Source of the DNA: Euonymus europaeus
Lineage: Eukaryota; Streptophyta; Magnoliopsida; Celastrales; Celastraceae
NCBI GenBank assembly: GCA_963580455.1
Contig: OY756969.1
Coordinates: forward strand, 12,744,760-12,808,759
Direction of reading: 5' to 3'
DNA: 64,000 nucleotides
Shown piece after piece: positions 1-11,861 of the stretch. The first letter of the stretch is position 1, and every line of letters starts with the position of its first letter. A program made the translations under genes and the position numbers. Under the pieces are notes generated by a model. That model saw only the letters and a program-made list of their open reading frames with translations, was not told the origin of the DNA and ran no database searches.

Positions 1-1453
1 ATCCATAGAGAGAGTTGAGCAACTTCGGACTATCCAAGTTTCTCGGTGTACACTTTTTATTGTTCTCCAATGTAAAATATTACGAGTATAGGCTTGCAAG
101 ATTATTTCGATGCCAAAAAACCAACTTTCTTTGACAAATTGACAAAACCGTTAAAAGCTCCAACATAGAGAGAATCGAGCAACTTTGGACCATTCAAGTT
201 GCTCGGGGTACACTTTTTATTGTTCTTCAATGTCAAATTCTGTGTATAAGCTTACTAGATTATTTAGTTGCCAAAACACCAACTTTCTATGACAAATGGA
301 TAAAACCGTTAAAAGCTCATCCATAGAGAGAGTTGAGCAATTTCAGACCATCAAAGTTGCTCGGTGTATACTTTTTATTGTTCTTCTATGTAAAATTCTA
401 CAAGTATAAAACTTGCTAGATTGTTTTGATGCGGAAACACAAACTTTCTATGACAAATGGACAAAACCGTTAAAAGCTCCTCCATAGAGAGAGTTGAGCA
501 ACTTCTGACCATCAAAGTTGATAGGGGTACACTTTTTATTGTTTTTCTATGTCAAATTCTACGAGTATAAGCTTGCAAGATTATTTCGATGCCAATACAC
601 TAAGTTTCTATGATTAATGGACAAAACAGTTAAAAGGTCCTTCATAGAGAGAGTTGAGCAACTTCGGACCATGAAAGTTGCTCGGGGTACACTTTTTATT
701 GTTCTTCTATGTGAAATTTTACGAGTATAAAGCTTCCAAGATTATTTCGATGTCAAAAGAGCAAGTTTCTATGACAAATGGACAGAATCTTTAAAAGCTC
801 CTTCGTAGTTAGAGTTGAGCAACTTCGGACCATCAAAGTTGCTCGGTGTACACTTTTTATTGTTCTTCTATGTGAAATTGTAAGAGTATAAGCTTCTTAG
901 ATTATTTTGATGTCAAAACAACAAGTTTCTATGACAAACGGACAAAACAGTTAAAAGCTCTTTCATAGAGAGAGTTGAGCAACTTCGGACCATTAAAGTT
1001 GCTCGGGGTACACTTTTTATTGTTCTTCTATGTCAAATTCGACAAGTATAAGCCCGCTAGATTATTTTGATGCGAAACACAAACTTTCTATGACAAATGG
1101 AAAAAACCGTTAAAAGCTCCTCCATAAAGAGAATTGAGCAAATTCTGACCATCAAAGTTGCTCGGGGTACACTTTTTATTGTTCTTCTATGTCAAATTTT
1201 ACGAGTATAAGCTTGCTAGACTATTTCGATGCCAATACACCAAGTTTCTATGATAAATGGACAAAACATTTAAAAGGTCCTTCATAGAGAGAGTTGAGCA
1301 ACTTTGGACCATCCAAGTTGCTCAGGGTACACTTTTTATTGTTCTTCTATGTCAAATTCTGTGTATAAGCTTACTAGATTATTTAGTTGCCAAAACACCA
1401 ACTTTCTATGACAAATGGACAAAACCGTTAAAAGCTCATCCATAGAGAGAGTT

Positions 1454-1481
1454 GAGCAACTTCGGACTATCCAAGTTGCTC
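1454..1481. repeat. Dyad-symmetric (hairpin/cruciform-capable) element, representative
   Basis: The 9 bp left arm GAGCAACTT (1454-1462) and its exact reverse complement AAGTTGCTC (1473-1481) flank a 10 bp spacer. The same dyad recurs in most monomers at the same place, while the spacer sequence varies between subtypes. This is seen directly. A structural or protein-binding role is inference, based on the known enrichment of dyad symmetry in centromeric satellites that lack a CENP-B box. Confidence 0.8.
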
Positions 1482-1526
1482 GGTGTACACTTTTTATTGT
1501 TCTCCTATGTGAAATTTTACGAGTAT

Positions 1527-1532
1527 AAGCTT
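1527..1532. other. HindIII hexamer, recurrent satellite landmark
   Basis: AAGCTT sits in the middle of most monomers, so genomic HindIII digestion should give a ladder in steps of about 160 bp. It is absent from two subtypes: those with aagcccgctag and those with aaaacttgctag. Dimer and longer rungs are therefore expected at fixed HOR positions. Confidence 0.85.
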
Positions 1533-4500
1533 GCTAGATTATTTAGATGCCAAAACACCAACTTTCTATGACAAGTGGACAAAACCTTTAAAAGCTCATC
1601 GATAAAGAGAGTTGAGCAACTTCGGACCATCAAAGTTGCTCGGTGTACACTTTTTATTGTTCTTCTATGTGAAATTCAACAAGTATAAAACTTGCTAGAT
1701 TATTTTGATGCGGAAACACAAACTTTCTATGACAAATGGACAAAACCGTTAAAAGCTCCTCCATAGAGAGAGTTGAGCAATTTCGGACCATCAAAGTTGA
1801 TAGGGGTACACTTTTTATTGTTCTTCTATGTCAAATTCTACGAGTATAAGCTTGCCGGATTATTTCGATGCCAATACACTAAGTTTCTATGATAAATGGA
1901 CAAAACAGTTAAAAGGTCCTTTATAGAGAGAGTTGAGCAACTTCGGACCATGAAAGTTGCTCGGTGTACACTTTTTATTGTTCTTCTATGTGAAATTTTA
2001 CGAGTATAAAGCTTCAAAGATTATTTCGATGTCAAAAGAGCAAGTTTCTATGACAAAATTGACAAAACCTTTAAAAGCTCCTTCGTAGTTAGAGTTGAGC
2101 AACTTCGGACCATCAAAGTTGCTCGGTGTACACTTTTTATTGTTCTTCTATGTGAAATTGTAAGAGTATAAGCTTCTTAGATTATTTTGATGTCAAAACA
2201 ACAAGTTTCTATGACAAATGGACAAAACAGTTAAAAGCTCTTTCACAGAGAGAGTTGAGCAACTTCGGACCATTAAAGTTGCTCGGGGTACACTTTTTAT
2301 TGTTCTTCTATGTCAAATTCGACAAGTATAAGCCCGCTAGATTATTTTGATGCGGAAACACAAACTTTCTATGATAAATGGACAAAACATTCAAAAGGTC
2401 CTTCATAGAGAGATTTGAGCAACTTCGGACCATGAAAGGTTCTCGAGGTACACTTTTTATTGTTCTTCTATGTGAAATTTTACGAGTATAAAGCTTCCTA
2501 GATTATTTCGATGTCAAAAGAGCAAGTTTCTATGACAAATGGACAAAACCGTTAAAAGCTCATCCATAGAGAGAGTTGAGCAACTTCGGACTATCCAAGT
2601 TTCTCGGTGTACACTTTTTATTGTTCTCCAATGTAAAATATTACGAGTATAGGCTTGCAAGATTATTTCGATGCCAAAAAACCAACTTTCTTTGACAAAT
2701 TGACAAAACCGTTAAAAGCTCCAACATAGAGAGAATCGAGCAACTTTGGACCATTCAAGTTGCTCGGGGTACACTTTTTATTGTTCTTCAATGTCAAATT
2801 CTGTGTATAAGCTTACTAGATTATTTAGTTGCCAAAACACCAACTTTCTATGACAAATGGATAAAACCGTTAAAAGCTCATCCATAGAGAGAGTTGAGCA
2901 ATTTCAGACCATCAAAGTTGCTCGGTGTATACTTTTTATTGTTCTTCTATGTAAAATTCTACAAGTATAAAACTTGCTAGATTGTTTTGATGCGGAAACA
3001 CAAACTTTCTATGACAAATGGACAAAACCGTTAAAAGCTCCTCCATAGAGAGAGTTGAGCAACTTCTGACCATCAAAGTTGATAGGGGTACACTTTTTAT
3101 TGTTTTTCTATGTCAAATTCTACGAGTATAAGCTTGCAAGATTATTTCGATGCCAATACACTAAGTTTCTATGATTAATGGACAAAACAGTTAAAAGGTC
3201 CTTCATAGAGAGAGTTGAGCAACTTCGGACCATGAAAGTTGCTCGGGGTACACTTTTTATTGTTCTTCTATGTGAAATTTTACGAGTATAAAGCTTCCAA
3301 GATTATTTCGATGTCAAAAGAGCAAGTTTCTATGACAAATGGACAGAATCTTTAAAAGCTCCTTCGTAGTTAGAGTTGAGCAACTTCGGACCATCAAAGT
3401 TGCTCGGTGTACACTTTTTATTGTTCTTCTATGTGAAATTGTAAGAGTATAAGCTTCTTAGATTATTTTGATGTCAAAACAACAAGTTTCTATGACAAAC
3501 GGACAAAACAGTTAAAAGCTCTTTCATAGAGAGAGTTGAGCAACTTCGGACCATTAAAGTTGCTCGGGGTACACTTTTTATTGTTCTTCTATGTCAAATT
3601 CGACAAGTATAAGCCCGCTAGATTATTTTGATGCGAAACACAAACTTTCTATGACAAATGGAAAAAACCGTTAAAAGCTCCTCCATAAAGAGAATTGAGC
3701 AAATTCTGACCATCAAAGTTGCTCGGGGTACACTTTTTATTGTTCTTCTATGTCAAATTTTACGAGTATAAGCTTGCTAGACTATTTCGATGCCAATACA
3801 CCAAGTTTCTATGATAAATGGACAAAACATTTAAAAGGTCCTTCATAGAGAGAGTTGAGCAACTTTGGACCATCCAAGTTGCTCGGGGTACACTTTTTAT
3901 TGTTCTTCTATGTCAAATTCTGTGTATAAGCTTACTAGATTATTTAGTTGCCAAAACACCAACTTTCTATGACAAATGGACAAAACCGTTAAAAGCTCAT
4001 CCATAGAGAGAGTTGAGCAACTTCGGACTATCCAAGTTGCTCGGTGTACACTTTTTATTGTTCTCCTATGTGAAATTTTACGAGTATAAGCTTGCTAGAT
4101 TATTTAGATGCCAAAACACCAACTTTCTATGACAAGTGGACAAAACCTTTAAAAGCTCATCGATAAAGAGAGTTGAGCAACTTCGGACCATCAAAGTTGC
4201 TCGGTGTACACTTTTTATTGTTCTTCTATGTGAAATTCAACAAGTATAAAACTTGCTAGATTATTTTGATGCGGAAACACAAACTTTCTATGACAAATGG
4301 ACAAAACCGTTAAAAGCTCCTCCATAGAGAGAGTTGAGCAATTTCGGACCATCAAAGTTGATAGGGGTACACTTTTTATTGTTCTTCTATGTCAAATTCT
4401 ACGAGTATAAGCTTGCTAGATTATTTCGATGCCAATACACTAAGTTTCTATGATAAATGGACAAAACAGTTAAAAGGTCCTTTATAGAGAGAGTTGAGCA

Positions 4501-6719
4501 ACTTCGGACCATGAAAGTTGCACGGGTTACACTTTTTATTGTTATTCTATGTGAAATTTTACGAGTATAAAGCTTCCTATATTATTTCGATGTCAAAAGA
4601 GCAACTTTCTATGACAAATGGACAAAACCGTTAAAAGCCCCTTCGTAGAGAGAGTTGAGCAACTTCGGACCATCAAAGTTGCTCGGTGTACACTTTTTAT
4701 TGTTCTTCTATGTGAAATTGTAAGAGTATTAGCTTCTTAGATTATTTTGATGTCAAAACAACAAGTTTCTATGACAAATGGACAAAACAGTTAAAAGCTC
4801 TTTCATAGAGAGAGTTGAGCAACTTCGGACCATTAAAGTTGCTCGGGGTACACCTTTTATTGTTCTTCTATGTCAAATTCGACAAGTATAAGCCCGCTAG
4901 ATTATTTTGATGCGGAATCACAAACTTTCTATGACAAATGGACAAAACCGTTAAAAGCTCCTCCATAAAGAGAGTTGAGCAAATTCTGACCATCAAAGTT
5001 GCTCGGGGAACACTTTTTATTGTTCTTCTATGTCAAATTCTACGAGTATAAGTTTGCTAGATTATTTCGATGCCAATACACCAAGTTTCTATGATAAATG
5101 GACAAAACATTCAAAAGGTCCTTCATAGAGAGAGTTGAGCAACTTCGGACCATGAAAGTTGCTCGGGGTACACTTTTTATTGTTCTTCTATGTGAAATTT
5201 TACGAGTATAAAGCTTCCCAGATTATTTCGATGTCAAAAGAGCAAGTTTCTATGACAAATGGACAAAACCGTTAAAAGCTCATCCATAGAGAGAGTTGAG
5301 CAACTTCGGACTATCCAAGTTGCTCGGTGTACACTTTTTATTGTTCTCCTATGTGAAATTTTACGAGTATAAGCTTGCTAGATTATTTAGATGCCAAAAC
5401 ACCAACTTTCTATGACAATTGGACAAACCCTTTAAAAGCTCATCGATAGAGAGAGTTGAGCAACTTCGGACCATCAAAGCTGCTCGGTGTACACTTTTTA
5501 TTGTTCTTCTATGTGAAATTCAACAAGTATAAAACTTGCTAGATTATTTTGATGCGGAAACACAAACTTTCTATGACAAATGGAAAAAACCGTTAAAAGC
5601 TCCTCCATAGAGAGAGTTGAGCAATTTCGGACCATCAAAGTTGATAGGGGTACACTTTTTATTGTTCTTCTATGTCAAATTCTACGAGTATAAGCTTGCG
5701 AGATTATTTCGATGCCAATACACTAAGTTTCTATGATAAATGGACAAAACAGTTAAAAGGTCCTTTATAGAGAGAGTTGAGCAACTTCGGACCATGAAAG
5801 TTGCACGGGTTACACTTTTTATTGTTCTTCTATGTGAAATTTTACGAGTATAAAGCTTCCTAGATTATTTCGATGTCAAAAGAGCAACTTTCTATGACAA
5901 ATGGACAAAACCGTTAAAAGCCCCTTCGTAGAGAGAGTTGAGCAACTTCGGACCATGAAAGTTGCTCGGGGTACACTTTTTATTGTTCTTCTATTTGAAA
6001 TTTTACGAGTATAAAGCTTCCAAGATTATTTCGATGTCAAAGGAGCAAGTTTCTATGACAAAATGGACAAAACCTTTAAAAGCTCCTTCGTAGTTAGAGT
6101 TGAGCAACTTCGGACCATCAAAGTTGCTCGGTGTACACTTTTTATTGTTCTTCTATGTGAAATTGTAAGAGTATAAGCTTCTTAGATTATTTTGATGTCA
6201 AAACAACAAGTTTCTATGACAAATGGACAAAACAGTTAAAAGCTCTTTCATAGAGAGAGTTGAGCAACTTCGGACCATTAAAGTTGCTCGGGATACACTT
6301 TTTATTGTTCTTCTATGTCAAATTCGACAAGTATAAGCCCGCTAGATTATTTTGTTGCGGAAACACAAACTTTCTATGACAAATGGACAAAACCGTTAAA
6401 AGCTCCTCCATAAACAGAGTTGAGCAAATTCTGACCATCAAAGTTGCTCGGGGTACACTTTTTATTGTTCTTCTATGTCAAATTCTACGAGTATAAGCTT
6501 GCTAGATTATTTTGATGCCAATACACCAAGTTTCTATGATGAATGGACAAAACATTTAAAAGGTCCTTCATAGAGAGAGTTGAGCAACTTTGGACCATCC
6601 AAGTTGCTCGGGGTACACTTTTTATTGTTCTTCTATGTCAAATTCTGTGTATAAGCTTACTAGATTATTTAGTTGCCAAAACACCAACTTTCTATGACAA
6701 ATGGACAAAACCGTTAAAA

Positions 6720-7070
6720 GCTCCTCCATAGAGAGAGTTGAGCAATTTCGGACCATCGAAGTTGATAGGGGTACACTTTTTATTGTTCTTCTATGTCAAA
6801 TTCTACGAGTATAAGCTTGCCAGATTATTTCGATGCCAATACACTAAGTTTCTATGATAAATGGACAAAACAGTTAAAAGGTCCTTTATAGAGAGAGTTG
6901 AACAACTTCGGACCATGAAAGTTGCACGGGTTACACTTTTTATTGTTCTCCTATGTGAAATTTTACGAGTATAAGCTTGCAAGATTATTTCGATGCCAAA
7001 ATACCAACTTTCTATGACAAATGGACAAAACCGTTAAAAGCTCCAACATAGAGAGAGTCGAGCAACTTTG
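6720..7070. repeat. Two-monomer replacement patch in A1
   Basis: The A1 sequence here carries catcgaagttgatagg and gaacaacttcgg followed by gcacgggttacac with ttctcctatg. It matches 10571-10921 of the same unit at a shift of 3851 bp. In A2 and A3 the equivalent place (16020-16370, 25320-25670) holds two different monomers, with gctcagtg and accacgaaag. Monomer number is unchanged. This looks like a gene-conversion tract of about 350 bp, which is inference; paired crossovers are the alternative. Confidence 0.65.
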
Positions 7071-7088
7071 GACTATTTAAGTTGCTCG
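7059..7088. repeat. Extended 10 bp dyad in the gtcgag monomer subtype
   Basis: In monomers that start with a gtcgag variant, the arms grow to 10 bp: CGAGCAACTT (7059-7068) and AAGTTGCTCG (7079-7088), with the same 10 bp spacer. The t-to-c change beside the left arm restores pairing with the g beside the right arm. The same form recurs wherever this subtype occurs, for example near 29831, 49872 and 62538. Confidence 0.75.
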
Positions 7089-7207
7089 GGGTACACTTTT
7101 TATTGTTCTTCTATGTCAAATTCTACAAGTATAAAACTTGCTAGATTGTAAAGATGCGGAAACACAAACTTTCTATGACAAATGGACAAAACCGTTAAAA
7201 GCTCCTC

Positions 7208-9453
7208 CATAGAGAGAGTTGAGCAACTTCGGACCATCAATGTTGATAGGGGTACACTTTTTATTGTTTTTCTATGTCAAATTCTACGAGTATAAGCTTG
7301 CTAGATTATTTCGATTCCAATACACTAAGTTTCTATGATAAATGGACAAAACAGTTAAAAGGTCCTTCATAGAGAGAGTTGAGCAACTTCGGACCATGAA
7401 AGTTGCTCGGGGTACACTTTTTATTGTTCTTCTATGTGAAATTTTACGAGTATAAAGCTTCCAAGATTATTTCGATGTCAAAAGAGCAAGTTTCTATGAC
7501 AAAATGGACAAAACCTTTAAAAGCTCCTTCGTAGTTAGAGTTGAGCAACTTCAGACCATCAAAGTTGCTCGGTGTACACTTTTTATTGTTCTTCTATGTG
7601 AAATTGTAAGAGTATAAGCTTCTTAGATTATTTTGATGTCAAAACAACAAGTTTCTATGACAAATGGACAAAACAGTTAAAAGCTCTTTCATAGAGAGAG
7701 TTGAGCAACTTCGGACCATTAAAGTTGCTCGGGGTACACTTTTTATTGTTCTTCTATGTCAAATTCGACAAGTATAAGCCCGCTGGATTATTTTGATGCG
7801 GAATCACAAACTTTCTAAGACAAATGGACAAAACCGTTAAAAGCTCCTCCATAAAGAGAGTTGAGCAAATTCTGACCATCAAAGTTGCTCGGGGAACACT
7901 TTTTATTGTTCTTCTATGTCAAATTCTACGAGTCTAAGCTTGCTAGATTATTTCGATGCCAATACACCAAGTTTCTATGATAAATGGACAAAACATTCAA
8001 AAGGTCCTTCATAGAGAGATTTGAGCAACTTCGGACCATGAAAGTTGCTCGAGGTACACTTTTTATTGTTCTTCTATGTGAAATTTTACGAGTATAAAGC
8101 TTCCTAGATTATTTCGATGTCAAAAGAGCAAGTTTCTATGACAAATGGACAAAACCGTTAAAAGCTCATCCATAGAGAGAGTTGAGCAACTTCGGACTAT
8201 CCAAGTTGCTCGGTGTACACTTTTTATTGTTCTCCTATGTGAAATTTTACGAGTATAAGCTTGCTAGATTATTTAGATGTCAAAACACCAACTTTCTATG
8301 ACAATTGGACAAAACCTTTAAAAGCTCATCGATAGAGAGAGTTGAGCAACTTCGGACCATCAAAGTTGATAGGGGTACACTTTTTATTGTTTTTCTATGT
8401 CAAATTCTACGAGTATAAGCTTGCTAGATTATTTCGATTCCAATACACTAAGTTTCTATGATAAATGGACAAAACAGTTAAAAGGTCCTTCATAGAGAGA
8501 GTTGAGCAACTTCGGACCATGAAAGTTGCTCGGGGTACACTTTTTATTGTTCTTCTATGTGAAATTTTACGAGTATAAAGCTTCCAAGATTATTTCGATG
8601 TCAAAAGAGCAAGTTTCTATGACAAAATGGACAAAACCTTTAAAAGCTCCTTCGTAGTTAGAGTTGAGCAACTTCAGACCATCAAAGTTGCTCGGTGTAC
8701 ACTTTTTATTGTTCTTCTATGTGAAATTGTAAGAGTATAAGCTTCTTAGATTATTTTGATGTCAAAACAACAAGTTTCTATGACAAATGGACAAAACAGT
8801 TAAAAGCTCTTTCATAGAGAGAGTTGAGCAACTTCGGACCATTAAAGTTGCTCGGGGTACACTTTTTATTGTTCTTCTATGTCAAATTCGACAAGTATAA
8901 GCCCGCTGGATTATTTTGATGCGGAATCACAAACTTTCTAAGACAAATGGACAAAACCGTTAAAAGCTCCTCCATAAAGAGAGTTGAGCAAATTCTGACC
9001 ATCAAAGTTGCTCGGGGAACACTTTTTATTGTTCTTCTATGTCAAATTCTACGAGTCTAAGCTTGCTAGATTATTTCGATGCCAATACACCAAGTTTCTA
9101 TGATAAATGGACAAAACATTCAAAAGGTCCTTCATAGAGAGATTTGAGCAACTTCGGACCATGAAAGTTGCTCGAGGTACACTTTTTATTGTTCTTCTAT
9201 GTGAAATTTTACGAGTATAAAGCTTCCTAGATTATTTCGATGTCAAAAGAGCAAGTTTCTATGACAAATGGACAAAACCGTTAAAAGCTCATCCATAGAG
9301 AGAGTTGAGCAACTTCGGACTATCCAAGTTGCTCGGTGTACACTTTTTATTGTTCTCCTATGTGAAATTTTACGAGTATAAGCTTGCTAGATTATTTAGA
9401 TGCCAAAACACCAACTTTCTATGACAATTGGACAAAACCTTTAAAAGCTCATC
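7208..9453. repeat. Seven-monomer tandem duplication inside A1 (2 x 1123 bp)
   Basis: Segment 7208-8330 is repeated as 8331-9453 at a shift of 1123 bp. Both share private variants such as acttcagacc, cccgctgg, gcggaatcac followed by tttctaagac, and gagtctaagc. The same duplication is present in A2 (16508-17630 and 17631-18753), so it predates the 9.3 kb amplification. A small difference is caatgttgat in the first copy against caaagttgat in the second. Confidence 0.8.
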
Positions 9454-11861
9454 GATAGAGAGAGTTGAGCAACTTCGGACCATCAAAGTTGCTCGGGGTA
9501 CACTTTTTATTTTTCTTCTATGTGAAATTTTACGAGTATAAAGCTTCCAAGATTATTTCGATGTCAAAAGAGCAAGTTTCTATGACAAAATGGACAAAAC
9601 CTTTAAAAGCTCCTTCGTAGTTAGAGTTGAGCAACTTCGGACCATCAAAGTTGCTCGGTGTACACTTTTTATTGTTCTTCTATGTGAAATTGTAAGAGTA
9701 TAAGCTTCTTAGATTATTTTGATGTCAAAACAACAAGTTTCTATGACAAATGGACAAAACAGTTAAAAGCTCTTTCATAGAGAGAGTTGAGCAACTTCGG
9801 ACCATTAAAGTTGCTCGGGGTACACTTTTTATTGTTCTTCTATGTCAAATTCGACAAGTATAAGCCCGCTAGATTATTTTGATGCGGAAACACAAACTTT
9901 CTATGACAAATGGACAAAACCGTTAAAAGCTCCTCCATAAAGAGAGTTGAGCAAATTCTGACCATCAAAGTTGCTCGAGGTACACTTTTTATTGTTCTTC
10001 TATGTCAAATTCTACGAGTAATAAGCTTGCTAGATTATTTCGATGCCAATACACCAAGTTTCTATGACAAATGGACAAAACCGTTAAAAGGTCCTCCATA
10101 GAGAGAGTTGAGCAACTTCGGACCATCAAAGTTGATAGGGGTACACTTTTTATTGTTCTTCTATGTCAAATTCTACGAGTATAAGCTTGCTAGATTATTT
10201 AGTTGCCAAAACACCAACTTTCTATGACAAATGGACAAAACCGTTAAAAGCTCATCCATAGAGAGAGTTGAGCAACTTCGGACTATCCAAGTTGCTCGGT
10301 GTACACTTTTTATTGTTCTCCTATGTGAAATTTTACGAGTATAAGCTTGCTAGATTATTTAGATGCCAAAACACCAACTTTCTATGACAAGTGGACAAAA
10401 CCTTTAAAAGCTCATCGATAAAGAGAGTTGAGCAACTTCGGATCATCAAAGTTGCTCGGTGTACACTTTTTATTGTTCTTCTATGTGAAATTTTACGAGT
10501 ATAAAACTTGCTAGATTATTTTGATGCGGAAACACAAACTTTCTATGACAAATGGACAAAACCGTTAAAAGCTCCTCCATAGAGAGAGTTGAGCAATTTC
10601 GGACCATCGAAGTTGATAGGGGTACACTTTTTATTGTTCTTCTATGTCAAATTCTACGAGTATAAGCTTGCCAGATTATTTCGATGCCAATACACTAAGT
10701 TTCTATGATAAATGGACAAAACAGTTAAAAGGTCCTTTATAGAGAGAGTTGAACAACTTCGGACCATGAAAGTTGCACGGGTTACACTTTTTATTGTTCT
10801 CCTATGTGAAATTTTACGAGTATAAGCTTGCAAGATTATTTCGATGCCAAAATACCAACTTTCTATGACAAATGGACAAAACCGTTAAAAGCTCCAACAT
10901 AGAGAGAGTCGAGCAACTTTGGACCATTTAAGTTGCTCGGGGTACACTTTTTATTGTTCTTCTATGTCAAATTCTACAAGTATAAAACTTGCTAGATTGT
11001 ATTGATGCGGAAACACAAACTTTCTATGACAAATGGACAAAACCGTTAAAAGCTCCTCCATAGAGAGAGTTGAGCAACTTCGGACCATCAAAGTTGATAG
11101 GGGTACACTTTTTATTGTTTTTCTATGTCAAATTCTACGAGTATAAGCTTGCTAGATTATTTCGATTCCAATACACTAAGTTTCTATGATAAATGGACAA
11201 AACAGTTAAAAGGTCCTTCATAGAGAGAGTTGAGCAACTTCGGACCATGAAAGTTGCTCGGTGTACACTTTTTATTGTTCTTCTATGTGAAATTTTACGA
11301 GTATAAAGCTTCCAAGATTATTTCGATGTCAAAAGAGCAAGTTTCTATGACAAAATTGACAAAACCTTTAAAAGCTCCTTCGTAGTTAGAGTTGAGCAAC
11401 TTCGGACCATCAAAGTTGCTCGGTGTACACTTTTTATTGTTCTTCTATGTGAAATTGTAAGAGTATAAGCTTCTTAGATTATTTTGATGTCAAAACAACA
11501 AGTTTCTATGACAAATGGACAAAACAGTTAAAAGCTCTTTCACAGAGAGAGTTGAGCAACTTCGGACCATTAAAGTTGCTCGGGGTACACTTTTTATTGT
11601 TCTTCTATGTCAAATTCGACAAGTATAAGCCCGCTAGATTATTTTGATGCGGAAACACAAACTTTCTATGATAAATGGACAAAACATTCAAAAGGTCCTT
11701 CATAGAGAGATTTGAGCAACTTCGGACCATGAAAGTTGCTCGAGGTACACTTTTTATTGTTCTTCTATGTGAAATTTTACGAGTATAAAGCTTCCTAGAT
11801 TATTTCGATGTCAAAAGAGCAAGTTTCTATGACAAATGGACAAAACCGTTAAAAGCTCATC

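Larger units (their letters stand above)
1441..1600 (+). repeat. Representative 160 bp satellite monomer
   Basis: This monomer is used here to define phase, starting at catagagag and ending just before the next equivalent start at 1601. In order it holds a purine-rich start, a 9 bp inverted repeat (arms 1454-1462 and 1473-1481), the near-invariant gtacac plus T-rich core, an A/T-rich middle ending in a HindIII hexamer at 1527-1532, the ctagattattt segment, and a tail with actttctatgaca and aaaacc(g/t)ttaaaagct. The most variable positions are the ten bases between the inverted-repeat arms, the bases around the HindIII site and the gatgcc/gatgtc/gatgcgg segment. These define subtypes. The start point is arbitrary because no array edge is visible. 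Confidence 0.9.
4..2564. repeat. A0: collapsed copy of the 9.3 kb HOR (2561 bp, 16 monomers)
   Basis: Positions 1 to about 1958 match 2562 to about 4519 (shift 2561). The rest, about 1945-2561, matches the end of the next unit at about 11242-11858 (shift 9297). A0 is therefore the beginning and end of the 9.3 kb unit with about 6736 bp (42 monomers) missing between. The join lies near 1945-1960, within a run shared by both parents. A0 shares private variants with A1, such as a tttctcgg at about 50 and 2598 and a ttctttgac at about 128 and 2689, which A2 and A3 lack. Small private changes include ggttctcg near 2437. Confidence 0.8.
2565..11861. repeat. A1: full 9.3 kb HOR unit (9297 bp, ~58 monomers)
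   Basis: Corresponding landmarks recur 9297-9300 bp downstream through the whole unit: 3818 to 13115, 6543 to 15842, 7021 to 16321 and 9910 to 19210. Internally it contains a seven-monomer tandem duplication (7208-8330 and 8331-9453). It also carries a patch at about 6720-7070 that differs from A2 and A3 and instead matches the unit's own 10571-10921 segment. At 58 monomers this is much longer than the other HORs in the window. Confidence 0.8.

Noticed and set aside
1257..1445. Recurring 62-63 codon open frame beginning MDKT on the + strand (also at 3818, 6543, 9910, 13115 and many other places)
   Set aside because: It starts at the same atggacaaaac position of particular monomers, spans little more than one monomer and stops at the next catagag. 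It exists only where the short or indel-bearing subtypes avoid a stop. No ribosome-binding or promoter context, codon bias or family similarity is visible.
1454..1481. Rho-independent terminator or operator
   Set aside because: The hairpin followed by a T-rich run superficially resembles a terminator, but the arms are not GC-rich, the T run lies more than ten bases beyond the right arm, and it repeats in hundreds of non-genic satellite monomers.
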